From positions 31,610 to 95,609 of the forward strand of contig NZ_JAXHLU010000009.1 of the NCBI RefSeq assembly GCF_034521915.1: a stretch of 64,000 nt of DNA, written 5' to 3'. Positions 7,879-16,785 of the stretch are shown piece by piece. The first letter of the stretch is position 1. Each line of letters begins with the position of its first letter. The DNA is from Fodinibius sp034521915 (GTDB lineage Bacteria > Bacteroidota > Rhodothermia > Balneolales > Balneolaceae). Made by a program: the position numbers and the translations under genes. The notes below the pieces were generated by a model, which worked only from the letters and a program-made list of their open reading frames with translations, searched no databases and was not told where the DNA came from.

Positions 7879-10338
7879 ATGTCAACTGATACAACTCTTA
7901 ATCCCCGAACCGGAATGGACGTCGATTCTTTTCGGGAAGATATCAAGCAGCACCTTCATTATACCCTAGCAAAAAATAAATATTCCTCCACCGACTGGGA
8001 TCACTATCGCAGTGTAGTATTGGCCGTAATGGATCGGCTGCATGACCGTTGGATCAATACCCAGCAGCGCTATTATCAGAACGAGTCGAAGCGAGTTTAC
8101 TACTTGTCGATGGAGTATTTGATTGGCCGGTTGATGGATAACATGTTGATCAATCTGGGAATGCAGGATGTTGCCGCCGAAGCTATTGAAGAACTCGGCT
8201 TCGATTATGATAAAGTTCGCGAAGCAGAAGTAGATGCCGGGCTTGGAAATGGCGGGCTTGGACGTCTGGCTGCCTGTTTCCTGGATTCGATGGCTACGCT
8301 TGGCGTGCCGGCACTGGGATACGGCATCCGGTATGACTACGGAATTTTTGATCAGGATATCGAAGATGGTTGGCAGATCGAGAAACCCGATATGTGGCTG
8401 CAATACGGCTATCCGTGGAGCGTCGTGCGTCCCAAGAAAAAATTCAAGGTGCAGTTTTATGGGGATACCACAGCCAGCGAAGACGGCAATGGACGCCTGC
8501 ATTACGAATGGGTGAATACTCATAATGTAACAGCGCTGGCTTATGATACGCCTATTCCCGGCTTCCAGAATGATGTAGTCAACAATCTGCGCCTCTGGAA
8601 AGCAACTTCTGATGAAGGCTTCGATCTCAAAAGCTTCAATCAGGGGGATTATATCGAGGCGGTGCGCAGTAACCTGCTTGAGGAAAATATTTCGCGCGTA
8701 CTCTATCCCAATGATAAAGTGTTTAAGGGACAAGAATTGCGGCTCAAGCAGGAGTACTTCCTGGTTTCTGCCTCGCTGCAGGACGCGATGAATCGCTTTA
8801 AAAAGCAGTTCGATGACTTCCGAAAAATTCCGGATCAAATGGCCATTCAGTGCAATGATACACATCCCAATTTAGCAGTCCCCGAACTAATGCGCATGCT
8901 AATGGATTTGGAAGGATTGAAGTGGGAACCGGCCTGGGATATCGTCTCGAAGACCATTAACTATACCAATCACACCCTGATGCCGGAAGCACTCGAAAAA
9001 TGGCCGCTTTCGCTGATGTCGAACTTACTGCCGCGCCATGTACAGATAATCCGGGAGATCGACCGGCGATTTCTCAACTCAATTGATGTATCCGGCGATG
9101 ATCGCGACAAAAAGAATCGGATGCGGGTGATCAGCAACGAGATGGACGCCCGCGTACGGATGGGGAATCTGGGCATCATTGGCGCAAAAAAAGTAAATGG
9201 AGTATCAGAGCTGCACAGTGATTTGATGAAAAAAACCATTTTTAAAGATTTTGCCAATCACTTCCCTGAAAAGTTTACTAATGTGACGAATGGCATTACG
9301 CCCCGTCGCTGGCTCCGACAATGTAATCGCGAGCTGGCCGATTTAATTTCTGAACGAATTGGAGATGAATGGGTTACACATCTTGATCAGCTGCAAGAGG
9401 TTGAGCAGTTTGCCGAAGATGAGGATTTCCAATCAGCATTCAAGGAAATTAAGCTCCGCAACAAACAAAAGCTGGCTAATTATATTAAGGATACGATGGG
9501 CGTGACGGTTAATCCTGAGTCCATTTTTGACATCCAGATCAAGCGTATCCACGAGTATAAGCGTCAGCTGATGGCATTAATGCATGCCATTACGCTGTAT
9601 AACCGCATTAAAGATGATCCTAATGCAGATATCGAGCCGCGCACGCTGCTCTTTGCAGGGAAAGCTGCTCCCGGCTATACGATGGCGAAATTGCACATCA
9701 AGTTAATTAATAGCGTAGCCGAAGTTATTAACAACGACCCGGAAGTAGCCCCCAAATTAAAGGTCTTGTTCTTGCCAGATTATAGTGTTACACTAGCTGA
9801 AAAGATGATACCGGCTGCAAACTTATCCGAGCAGATTTCCACAGCGGGTATGGAGGCATCTGGAACCGGGAATATGAAATTTGCCCTGAATGGCGCTTTA
9901 ACCATCGGCACGCTGGACGGAGCGAATATTGAGATCCGTGAGCAGGTGGGCAAAGAAAATATCTTTATCTTTGGGCATACCGTTGATGAAATTGAAGAAG
10001 TCCGAGCTCAGGGATATAATCCACAGGAAATTTATGAGTCGGATGAGGAACTCAAACAAGTAATCGACCAGATCCACAAAGGATATTTCAGTCCCGATAA
10101 TCCCGATCTGTTTCATCCAATAACGAATGCGTTACTTAATCAGGGTGACTACTTTATGGTGTTGGCTGACTACCGTAAGTACGTAGAGAAACAGGAAGAG
10201 GTCGAAGCTAATTACCGCGATCAGTTTGACTGGAATCGCAAAGCAATTATCAACGTGGCCAATATGGGACACTTTTCATCCGATCGCTCTATTAAAGATT
10301 ACTGTGAGCGTATTTGGGATGTAGAAGTCAATCAATAA
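7879..10338 (+). CDS. glgP: Glycogen/alpha-glucan phosphorylase
   Basis: Cytoplasmic GT35 phosphorylase that releases glucose-1-phosphate from glycogen or maltodextrin with phosphate and pyridoxal phosphate. The 819 aa are full length. Visible family blocks are YYLSMEYLIGR near residue 75, LGNGGLGRLAACFLDS near 120, IQIKRIHEYKRQ near 555, and ASGTGNMKFALNGALTIGT near 660, which contains the PLP-binding Lys. I chose the ATG at 7879 over an in-frame TTG four codons earlier. glgB and a short GlgA-like gene lie about 30 kb away in the same window. A hairpin follows the stop. Confidence 0.96.
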   Translation: MSTDTTLNPRTGMDVDSFREDIKQHLHYTLAKNKYSSTDWDHYRSVVLAVMDRLHDRWINTQQRYYQNESKRVYYLSMEYLIGRLMDNMLINLGMQDVAAEAIEELGFDYDKVREAEVDAGLGNGGLGRLAACFLDSMATLGVPALGYGIRYDYGIFDQDIEDGWQIEKPDMWLQYGYPWSVVRPKKKFKVQFYGDTTASEDGNGRLHYEWVNTHNVTALAYDTPIPGFQNDVVNNLRLWKATSDEGFDLKSFNQGDYIEAVRSNLLEENISRVLYPNDKVFKGQELRLKQEYFLVSASLQDAMNRFKKQFDDFRKIPDQMAIQCNDTHPNLAVPELMRMLMDLEGLKWEPAWDIVSKTINYTNHTLMPEALEKWPLSLMSNLLPRHVQIIREIDRRFLNSIDVSGDDRDKKNRMRVISNEMDARVRMGNLGIIGAKKVNGVSELHSDLMKKTIFKDFANHFPEKFTNVTNGITPRRWLRQCNRELADLISERIGDEWVTHLDQLQEVEQFAEDEDFQSAFKEIKLRNKQKLANYIKDTMGVTVNPESIFDIQIKRIHEYKRQLMALMHAITLYNRIKDDPNADIEPRTLLFAGKAAPGYTMAKLHIKLINSVAEVINNDPEVAPKLKVLFLPDYSVTLAEKMIPAANLSEQISTAGMEASGTGNMKFALNGALTIGTLDGANIEIREQVGKENIFIFGHTVDEIEEVRAQGYNPQEIYESDEELKQVIDQIHKGYFSPDNPDLFHPITNALLNQGDYFMVLADYRKYVEKQEEVEANYRDQFDWNRKAIINVANMGHFSSDRSIKDYCERIWDVEVNQ

Positions 10339-10363
10339 AAACCATCTTACTCTAACTTTTATT

Positions 10364-10396
10364 AAGTGCCGGGGAATGTAGCCTTGCTCGGCACTT
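10364..10396 (+). terminator. Hairpin after glgP
   Basis: AAGTGCCG (10364-10371) pairs perfectly with CGGCACTT (10389-10396), with a GC-containing loop. It lies 25 bases after the glgP stop and resembles the stem at 1205-1237. There is no T-run. Confidence 0.5.
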
Positions 10397-10464
10397 GATG
10401 TATTAAGCTTGAAAAGAAACAATTTTTAACTATTTTATTTGTATGCTCAACTAAATTAGGAGTT

Positions 10465-10896
10465 ATGGCTAATAGACTAACAGAAAACAACATCTTTTTT
10501 CTTACCTCAGCATTTGCTCGAAAGCTGGGTAACCAAGCTGATCAAATATTTGAAACCGTAGGTTTATCCTCTTCTCACGCCCTACTTCTACATTTAGTTA
10601 ATAAAAATCCCGAAGTTCAACCAAGCCAATTGGCAAAAATGCTTCATTTAAAACCATCTACAATAACCCGGTTGGTTCAAAAGCTTGATCGTCGCGGATT
10701 AGTTAAAAAACAATCAGCAGGGCGTGCCAAAAAAATTGTATGTACAAGTGATGGACAAAATACTGCTGAGGAAGTACAGAAAAAGTGGGAGAAGCTAATC
10801 CAACTAAAAAGAGAGGAGTTGGGGGAACGCTATGTTGAAGTGTTATCAGAGATGATTTCGAATGCTCTGGATACCATGGAAGAGAAATCAGAATAA
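10465..10896 (+). CDS. MarR-family transcriptional regulator
   Basis: Winged-helix dimeric repressor or activator of the MarR family, 143 aa, the usual length. The recognition-helix region LAKMLHLKPSTITRLVQKL (residues 66-84) and the wing RRGLVKKQSAGRAKK are clear. It is preceded by AGGAG at 10458-10462, unusually close to the ATG (2-base spacer). It stands alone between glgP and a convergent unknown gene, so its target is not evident. MarR proteins typically respond to small aromatic ligands or oxidants; that is family knowledge, not something seen here. Confidence 0.88.
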   Translation: MANRLTENNIFFLTSAFARKLGNQADQIFETVGLSSSHALLLHLVNKNPEVQPSQLAKMLHLKPSTITRLVQKLDRRGLVKKQSAGRAKKIVCTSDGQNTAEEVQKKWEKLIQLKREELGERYVEVLSEMISNALDTMEEKSE

Positions 10897-10985
10897 AAAC
10901 TAACTAAGTCAGAAATCAAGAATAATATTGCCTCGTTTTTCTATCATAACTCTTCTAAAAGTCTACAGACGAGACAGAAAAAATA

Positions 10986-11555
10986 TCAAAAAAGATTGGC
11001 CTGTTCGCTGTCTTCCTTGGGGGCACGTTCAATCTTGGGATTGGTAATTTCGCCCTGCTCAACCTTAAGCATATCGGATTTGAACTTTTTCCCGTAAATT
11101 TGCTTAGCGATACCTTGAAGTGCCTTTTCTCCACGGGGAGTAATAAGCAGACGATCATGGTCGTCCAGCGATAAGAAGCCAAACTCCTTTAAATCATTAA
11201 CAATCATATAGGCAAGCTTACTTACCGCACCGCAATTTTGCTCCACATAATTTCGACGTGGTGCTTCTTCATTCGCAGCATAAACGAGACCAAGAACATT
11301 CATTTCAACCTCGGTAAGTGGAAAGCCCTCCGATCCCCGGCTTAGCATATCATCCCAAGCCTCTTGGCTGTAATAACGGCCAAACCACCATTTCCCTTCC
11401 TTGATAAGCTTATTGGTTACCGTACAGGCAAAATATTCTCCGGGTTTAGCTTTCTTGGGGATGCCCCGCTCTCGATACATCGAAACCAACGTTGCCAAAT
11501 CCAGTTCATGAAGATTCGGCGGATAGCTGAAATATGTATCAGATTGTTTTTCCAT
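10986..11555 (-). CDS. Unknown protein with clamp-binding-like C-terminus
   Basis: A 189-aa cytoplasmic protein I do not recognise. It has no membrane segments. Residues 75-150 (EVEMNVLGLVYAA...MIVNDLKEFGFLSL...ITPRGEKALQGI) look like one or two winged-helix units, a common DNA-binding fold. The extreme C-terminus is EQANLF, which fits the Q-x-x-L-F pattern used by many replication and repair proteins to bind the beta clamp. A DNA-metabolism role is therefore possible but unproven. It is convergent to the MarR gene and lies downstream of topA on the same strand, separated by a palindromic repeat. Confidence 0.7.
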   Translation of the reverse strand: MEKQSDTYFSYPPNLHELDLATLVSMYRERGIPKKAKPGEYFACTVTNKLIKEGKWWFGRYYSQEAWDDMLSRGSEGFPLTEVEMNVLGLVYAANEEAPRRNYVEQNCGAVSKLAYMIVNDLKEFGFLSLDDHDRLLITPRGEKALQGIAKQIYGKKFKSDMLKVEQGEITNPKIERAPKEDSEQANLF

Positions 11556-11620
11556 GACGCCTCAAGTTAGAAAACTGGAACCTTATTGTCATGTTAAATT
11601 TACACGATTTTTAATCGCGT

Positions 11621-11675
11621 ATCCTGAACTTGTTTCAGAATCTTCCTTTAACAGATGCTGAAATAAATTCAGCAT
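11621..11675. repeat. Imperfect 23-bp inverted repeat
   Basis: ATCCTGAACTTGTTTCAG and following bases (11621-11643) match the inverse of 11653-11675 at 19 of 23 positions around a 9-base loop. Inside each arm, CTGAA and TTCAG are themselves inverted. It looks like a dispersed palindromic repeat and may also end the topA transcript. Confidence 0.6.
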
Positions 11676-11726
11676 GACACATCAGTCTTACAAGATGATA
11701 ATCTGTACAAGAAACAATCTTCTCAC

Positions 11727-14276
11727 TTATCCTTTTCCTTTTTCAGTAATAAGCTGCACCGCAATATCCATATTCACATCTTCAGGATCAAAATCGTCAG
11801 GAAGGCTAATATTGGTTTTACCATACTTGATGTAGGGTCCGTATCGCCCAGTCATTACCCGGACTTTTTTCCCGTTGTCAGGATGATCGCCCAGCTCTTT
11901 GATTACATTGCTTTTGCCTGATTTCTTATTCTTTTTCTGCTCTAAAAGCTCAAGAGCTCGATCCAGCTCAACATCAAGCACATGATCACTTTTGCGAAGT
12001 GATGCAAAGGTACCGTCATGCACCACAAAAGGACCATAACGTCCTACCCCGGCACGAACAACCTTGCCGGTTTCGGGATGCTCACCCAGCGGGCGCGGCA
12101 ATTCTAACAATCGCAACGCCATATCCACATCTACATTTTCAGGCTTCATGTCTTTGAGAAGCGAAGCGCGCTCCGGTTTCTTATTATCTTCAGTACGTTC
12201 CCCAACTTGCACATAGGGACCGTATCGCCCATTGAGAACATAAATCGGCTCACCCGTTTCGGGATGATTACCGATAGACTTTGGTCCCTCTTCTTCTGCT
12301 TTAATCAACTCTTCCAACTTTTCTCCCGTAATATCACTCGGCTTCCAGCTTTCCGGAATGGACGTCGTCAATTCTTCTCCGTTCACTTGTTTTTTAATGT
12401 ATGGTCCATACCGTCCCACGAAAATTTGAATATCATCGAGATCCTGTATAGGCAGGTCAAGCTGACGAGCTTCTTTGGGATCAATTTTATCTTCCTGTTC
12501 CTCTACTTTGGCCTTTAATCCTTTTTCACCTTTGTAGTACGTTTGCAGATACTCTTTGGTATCTAACTTTCCTCTGGCAATTTCATCCAGCTTCGCTTCC
12601 ATCTCTGATGTAAAATCACTGTCTACCACATCGTGCAGATTTTCTTCGAGCAATTCCGTAACCGCAAAGGCCGTAAATGTAGGTACCAGCGTCTTACCAT
12701 CGGCCTCACAATATCCCCGATTCTGGATGGTGCTGATAATAGATGCATAGGTACTCGGACGACCGACACCCCGCTTTTCAAGCTCTTTAACAAGCGTTGC
12801 TTCCGTAAATCGCGCCGGCGGTTTAGTCTCGTGGGATATGGGCTCGATCCCTTCTTCGATCACTTCTTCCCCTTCACTCAGTTCGGGCAAAAATTTCTCC
12901 TGATTTTCGAGTGCCGCATCGGGATCGTCACTGCCTTCCACATATGCTCTGAAGAAACCGGGAAATACAATCGTTTTTCCACTGCTTTTAAACTCGGCAA
13001 CTTTGCCGTTGGCTTCCGCTTTAATCGTTACATTCGTAAATTCGAGCTCGGCCTGCTCCATCTGGGTAGCAATCGTTCGCTTCCAAATCAGATCATACAA
13101 ACGAAACTGATCACCGCTTAATCCTGCCTCTTCCGGCTTCCTGAAATAACTGCCCGCCGGACGAATGGCTTCATGCGCTTCCTGGGCATTGGATCCGCCT
13201 CCGTAATTCCGTGGTCGGTCAAACAAATACTCTTCGCCGTACTCATCTTTTACCGCATTTCGGGCCGCATTGATTGCTTGTCCAGACAGACGAGCAGAAT
13301 CAGTACGCATGTAGGTAATGTATCCATTTTCATACAGCTTCTGTGCAACGCCCATCGTACGCTTGGCCGAAAAGTTCAGCTTTCGGTTGGCCTCCTGCTG
13401 CAGGGTAGAGGTAATAAAAGCGGCCGAAGGATTTCGCTTCTGGCGATTTTTCTTGACTTCAGTCACTTCCCATTTCGACTTGTCAAGATCATCACGTAAT
13501 TCACCGGCCGTCTTATCATCCAGTAAGACAACTTTCTTTGGCTTTTTGAGCTTCCCGGTATTTTCATCAAAATCCTTACCCGAAGCCAGTCGCTTGCCAT
13601 CAAGATGAGTAAGATCAGCTTCAAATATATTACTGTCATCCTGTTTGTGAAGCTGTGCTTTTAAATCCCAGTAGCGTGCCGAGCGGAACTTCATACGTTC
13701 TCGCTCACGCTCAACCAAAAATCGGACGGCTACGGACTGCACACGTCCCGCCGAAAGGCCGGGAGCAATTTTCTTCCAGAGTAGTGGCGAAATAGTATAT
13801 CCCGCAAGCCGGTCAATAATTCTGCGGGCCTCCTGAGCATTTACCAGATCCATATCGATATCACGGAAATGATTAAGGGATTCTTTAATCGCCTCCTCAG
13901 TAATCTCACGAAACACCATGCGCTTGACCGGTACATCAGGTTTTAGGAGCTGCGTCAAGTGCCACGAAATAGCTTCCCCCTCACGATCTTCATCTGTTGC
14001 CAGAATAAGCTCATCAGAATTCTTAAGCTCTTTTTTAAGGCGGTTAACGACTTTCTTTTTACCATAGGGAATGACATATAACGGCTCAAAATCCTTATCG
14101 GTATTTACGCCCAGGTTGGCCCATTCTTCGCCCTTGAACTTCTTGGGCACTTCCTTGGCATTTGCTGGAAGATCACGGATATGCCCCATCGACGAATCTA
14201 TGGTATAATCTTTGGGCAGATACTTCTTGAGTGTTTTAATTTTTGTGGGTGACTCTACAATTACAAGAGACTTCAT
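11727..14276 (-). CDS. topA: DNA topoisomerase I
   Basis: Type IA topoisomerase that relaxes negative supercoils by cutting one strand. The N-terminal Toprim domain starts MKSLVIVESPTKIKTLKKYL and contains ATDEDREGE with the metal-binding acids (about residues 112-120). The active-site Tyr lies in YITYMRTDSARL (about residue 320). Instead of zinc fingers, the C-terminal 230 residues carry four repeats with the core GRYGP[YF] (at about 625, 685, 755 and 820), the topoisomerase C-terminal repeat type. The length of 849 aa is normal. A peroxiredoxin gene lies 12 bases upstream on the same strand and probably shares its transcript. Confidence 0.96.
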   Translation of the reverse strand: MKSLVIVESPTKIKTLKKYLPKDYTIDSSMGHIRDLPANAKEVPKKFKGEEWANLGVNTDKDFEPLYVIPYGKKKVVNRLKKELKNSDELILATDEDREGEAISWHLTQLLKPDVPVKRMVFREITEEAIKESLNHFRDIDMDLVNAQEARRIIDRLAGYTISPLLWKKIAPGLSAGRVQSVAVRFLVERERERMKFRSARYWDLKAQLHKQDDSNIFEADLTHLDGKRLASGKDFDENTGKLKKPKKVVLLDDKTAGELRDDLDKSKWEVTEVKKNRQKRNPSAAFITSTLQQEANRKLNFSAKRTMGVAQKLYENGYITYMRTDSARLSGQAINAARNAVKDEYGEEYLFDRPRNYGGGSNAQEAHEAIRPAGSYFRKPEEAGLSGDQFRLYDLIWKRTIATQMEQAELEFTNVTIKAEANGKVAEFKSSGKTIVFPGFFRAYVEGSDDPDAALENQEKFLPELSEGEEVIEEGIEPISHETKPPARFTEATLVKELEKRGVGRPSTYASIISTIQNRGYCEADGKTLVPTFTAFAVTELLEENLHDVVDSDFTSEMEAKLDEIARGKLDTKEYLQTYYKGEKGLKAKVEEQEDKIDPKEARQLDLPIQDLDDIQIFVGRYGPYIKKQVNGEELTTSIPESWKPSDITGEKLEELIKAEEEGPKSIGNHPETGEPIYVLNGRYGPYVQVGERTEDNKKPERASLLKDMKPENVDVDMALRLLELPRPLGEHPETGKVVRAGVGRYGPFVVHDGTFASLRKSDHVLDVELDRALELLEQKKNKKSGKSNVIKELGDHPDNGKKVRVMTGRYGPYIKYGKTNISLPDDFDPEDVNMDIAVQLITEKGKG

Positions 14277-14288
14277 ATACCTCGTTTT

Positions 14289-14762
14289 CTACAAATTCTT
14301 GATCACATCCTTTAACTCGGAGGCATGATCTTTAGTATTAATTTTTTCAATAATGGCCTTAACCGTGCCATCGGTATCGATCACATAAGCAGAACGTGTT
14401 GACGCCTCAAACTTATTGCCAAACATATTTTTCTCCATGATTGAATCAGTTGCTTTGGCAAATTTATAATCACGATCAGAAGCTAGCACGTAGTTGATAC
14501 CCAACTTCTCGGCATAGTTTTTATGTGATCCGCAGCTGTCTTTGCTGATCGCTATGAGATTATATCCCTGCTCGTCAAACCAATCGGCATGCTCGGCCAG
14601 ACTTTTATTCTGTTTGTCACATCCCGATGTATTATTACGCATATACACCGAAACAATTGTCGGGCGATCCAAAAGATCATCAAACGATACAGTTTTTTCT
14701 TCACCGTCTTCGACAATATCCAGCGAAAAATCAGTATCTATTTTTGTGCCGGTTTGAATCAT
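14289..14762 (-). CDS. Peroxiredoxin, BCP-like, with altered active site
   Basis: Thioredoxin-fold thiol peroxidase of the AhpC/TSA superfamily, 157 aa. It aligns with BCP/PrxQ along its length: YMRNNTSGCDKQ (C48 region) corresponds to the YPKAMTPGC-type loop, and TRSAYVIDTDG carries the conserved Arg. The family Pro of PxxxTxxC is replaced by Met, and the residue before Gly-Cys is Ser. There is no Cys five residues after the first; a second Cys lies in SKDSCGSHKNY, 46 positions or so later, and may be the resolving one. It is likely co-transcribed with topA, 12 bases away. Confidence 0.85.
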   Translation of the reverse strand: MIQTGTKIDTDFSLDIVEDGEEKTVSFDDLLDRPTIVSVYMRNNTSGCDKQNKSLAEHADWFDEQGYNLIAISKDSCGSHKNYAEKLGINYVLASDRDYKFAKATDSIMEKNMFGNKFEASTRSAYVIDTDGTVKAIIEKINTKDHASELKDVIKNL

Positions 14763-14948
14763 ATTTTTAGCTAATCAAGTTTTGGGAGATAATAAGTTGA
14801 ACTGTATAACTACAATTGTGCTCGATTTCGTTCTACCTGTCAGCAGTTTGGGATCTTATATAATAAAGTGATCAGCTCCATACTGCAATAAATCTTTTTG
14901 ATTGCGGAAGGTATTGCTATTAATTGAAGATTAGATGAAGGCAGACAA

Positions 14949-15011
14949 AGCAAGAAGTGAGAAGCAAAAGAATTCCTTTTTACTTTTCACTTCTCGCTTC
15001 TTGCTCGTTCT
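14949..15011. repeat. Hairpin-forming 7-bp tandem repeat
   Basis: The left arm has 7-base units at 14949, 14956 and 14963 (AGCAAGA, AGTGAGA and a variant). The right arm has units at 14984, 14991, 14998 and 15005 (such as TTCTCGC and TTCTTGC). The arms are inverted copies around a 13-base loop. The right arm overlaps the last codons of the Nudix gene. Confidence 0.65.
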
Positions 15012-15576
15012 TCAACAAAAACCGCGCTACAGCCGCTACCATAATGCTATGATGGATGGTCCCATCGGCAACAAAGTCCAAGAATTTATCTACAGCCAGT
15101 CGATGCACATTAATGCGTTCGTGCTCGTCTCCTCTAGGTTTTTCGGATGTTATCATCTCACAGTCTTCAGCCAGGTACAAATGCGTATAATTGGTCATAA
15201 TTGCAGGATTCGAACTCACTTTTCCCAAACTGCTCCAATTTGCTGAACTATATCCGGTTTCTTCGATAAGTTCCCTTTTGATAGATTCCAAAGGTTGTTC
15301 TCCGGGATCAACCATACCGCCTGGGATTTCCAACGTAGGCTGCTCAATCCCATATCGATACTGTTCAACCAATACAACTTCCTGGTTTTTTGTTATCGGT
15401 ATAACATTTACCCAATCCGGAGCCTTTAACACGTAGAAATCACCCTCATTTTTTTCATCTTTTGCTTCCAATTTCATTTTTCTATGCAAAAGATTGAAAA
15501 TTGGGGTAGGATATTCCTTATTTTCACGGATAACCGACCACGGTTCAATAGTAAATTGAAATGATTTTTCACTCAT
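14980..15576 (-). CDS. Nudix hydrolase, ADP-ribose pyrophosphatase-like
   Basis: Nudix enzyme of 198 aa. The signature G-x5-E-x7-REUxEExGU is complete: GGMVDPGEQPLESIKRELIE then ETGY (residues 83-106). The preceding strand VVLVEQYRYGIEQPTLEIPGG is typical of ADP-ribose pyrophosphatase-like members, which split ADP-ribose or other nucleoside diphosphate sugars into AMP and a sugar phosphate. The substrate is inferred. The last residues (EQEARSEK) are encoded by a 7-bp repeat array. It is divergent from AMP nucleosidase, with 21 bases between the start codons. Confidence 0.88.
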   Translation of the reverse strand: MSEKSFQFTIEPWSVIRENKEYPTPIFNLLHRKMKLEAKDEKNEGDFYVLKAPDWVNVIPITKNQEVVLVEQYRYGIEQPTLEIPGGMVDPGEQPLESIKRELIEETGYSSANWSSLGKVSSNPAIMTNYTHLYLAEDCEMITSEKPRGDEHERINVHRLAVDKFLDFVADGTIHHSIMVAAVARFLLKNEQEARSEK

Positions 15577-15597
15577 AAGGCGAACAGGTTAGGATTT

Positions 15598-16785
15598 ATG
15601 TCAGATCGATTTGAATTTGAAACAGAAGAAGTAAACTCCCAAAAAGAACTCCACGAGCGCATGGTTGAAGCATGCAATACGATGGAGAGAATCTATGAAA
15701 ACGGTGAATATCCTAAAGTACTGGTAAAACGTTCGTGGTCAAAACATAATCCCATTATTACGGGTGAAATGGCTAAACCCGGAGCATACCGATGGTACTT
15801 GCTGCGCGAGCTTAAAAAGCTAGGCGAAAAGGGAGCGGTTATAAAAATCATACCCTCACGTGAACGCCTGCCGCTTAACGATCCCGACCTGCTCGATAAC
15901 ACCGATGAGGACGACTGGGATATTACACAAAAAAAGCTATTCCTGTTTAGTCCCGAACGGATAGAAATTTCCCTTAATCGACTTGAGCATTATACCGGCA
16001 CCGATCCGGAAGATTTTCAACGCTATATTCTATTTACCAACTACGACATGCACGTTGATGTTTTTCAAGAGATGTTCCCTGATTGTGTGACACCTGCCCG
16101 GGAAGGTGTTCAAATGCCTGCCTATCATCACAAACAGGAAAACAATAAAGGCGTCACACTCATCAATATTGGCGTGGGACCTTCAAATGCTAAAACTATT
16201 ACCGATCACGTTGCCGTTCTTCGACCCGACGCCATGATTATGGTAGGCCATTGTGGAGGGCTGCGCAACCACCAGGATATCGGCGACTTTGTGCTTGCTA
16301 CCGGTTTCATGCGCAATGATGGGGTGCTGGATAATATCCTGCCGCTCAACATTCCTATTACTCCCAACTACTTGATGAATGTCTTTCTAAAGGAAGTGCT
16401 GGATAAATATAATCGCAACCATCGCATGGGCACTATCTTTACTACGGCCAACCGAAACTGGGAATTCATCAAGCGTCGAACAGTCGAAAAAATACATATG
16501 AGTCGCAGTATTGCTGTTGATATGGAATCGGCCACAGTCGCCACCAACGGCTATCGCTATCGCATCCCCAATGCCACCATGCTCTGTGTCAGCGATAAGC
16601 CCCTACACGGCAAACCCAAGCTTAGCGATGATGCCCAGGAGTTTTACGAAGACTCTAAGCAACTGCACGTTGAAATGGCTGTCGAAGTACTCAATATGTG
16701 TAAAAATACCTATCCCGAGGGATTGCCCAACGCCAGTATCCGCGCCATGAACGAACCGCTGATGGGTGGACCCGACGACGATTAG
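15598..16785 (+). CDS. amn: AMP nucleosidase
   Basis: Cytoplasmic enzyme that hydrolyses AMP to adenine and ribose-5-phosphate. The 395 aa match the Amn layout: an N-terminal domain rich in charged residues (to about 170), then a nucleoside-phosphorylase-type catalytic domain. Visible motifs are LINIGVGPSNAKTITDHVAV, MIMVGHCGGLRN near residue 220, and VDMESATVATNGYR near 310, whose ME pair contacts the ribose in this superfamily. It is divergently paired with a Nudix hydrolase over a 21-base spacer, so the promoters must overlap the opposite genes. Confidence 0.9.
   Translation: MSDRFEFETEEVNSQKELHERMVEACNTMERIYENGEYPKVLVKRSWSKHNPIITGEMAKPGAYRWYLLRELKKLGEKGAVIKIIPSRERLPLNDPDLLDNTDEDDWDITQKKLFLFSPERIEISLNRLEHYTGTDPEDFQRYILFTNYDMHVDVFQEMFPDCVTPAREGVQMPAYHHKQENNKGVTLINIGVGPSNAKTITDHVAVLRPDAMIMVGHCGGLRNHQDIGDFVLATGFMRNDGVLDNILPLNIPITPNYLMNVFLKEVLDKYNRNHRMGTIFTTANRNWEFIKRRTVEKIHMSRSIAVDMESATVATNGYRYRIPNATMLCVSDKPLHGKPKLSDDAQEFYEDSKQLHVEMAVEVLNMCKNTYPEGLPNASIRAMNEPLMGGPDDD

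Noticed and set aside
7966..8865. A 299-codon open frame on the minus strand opposite glgP.
   Set aside because: It lies wholly inside a strongly conserved gene, has no recognisable motif and reads as a by-product of codon use on the coding strand.
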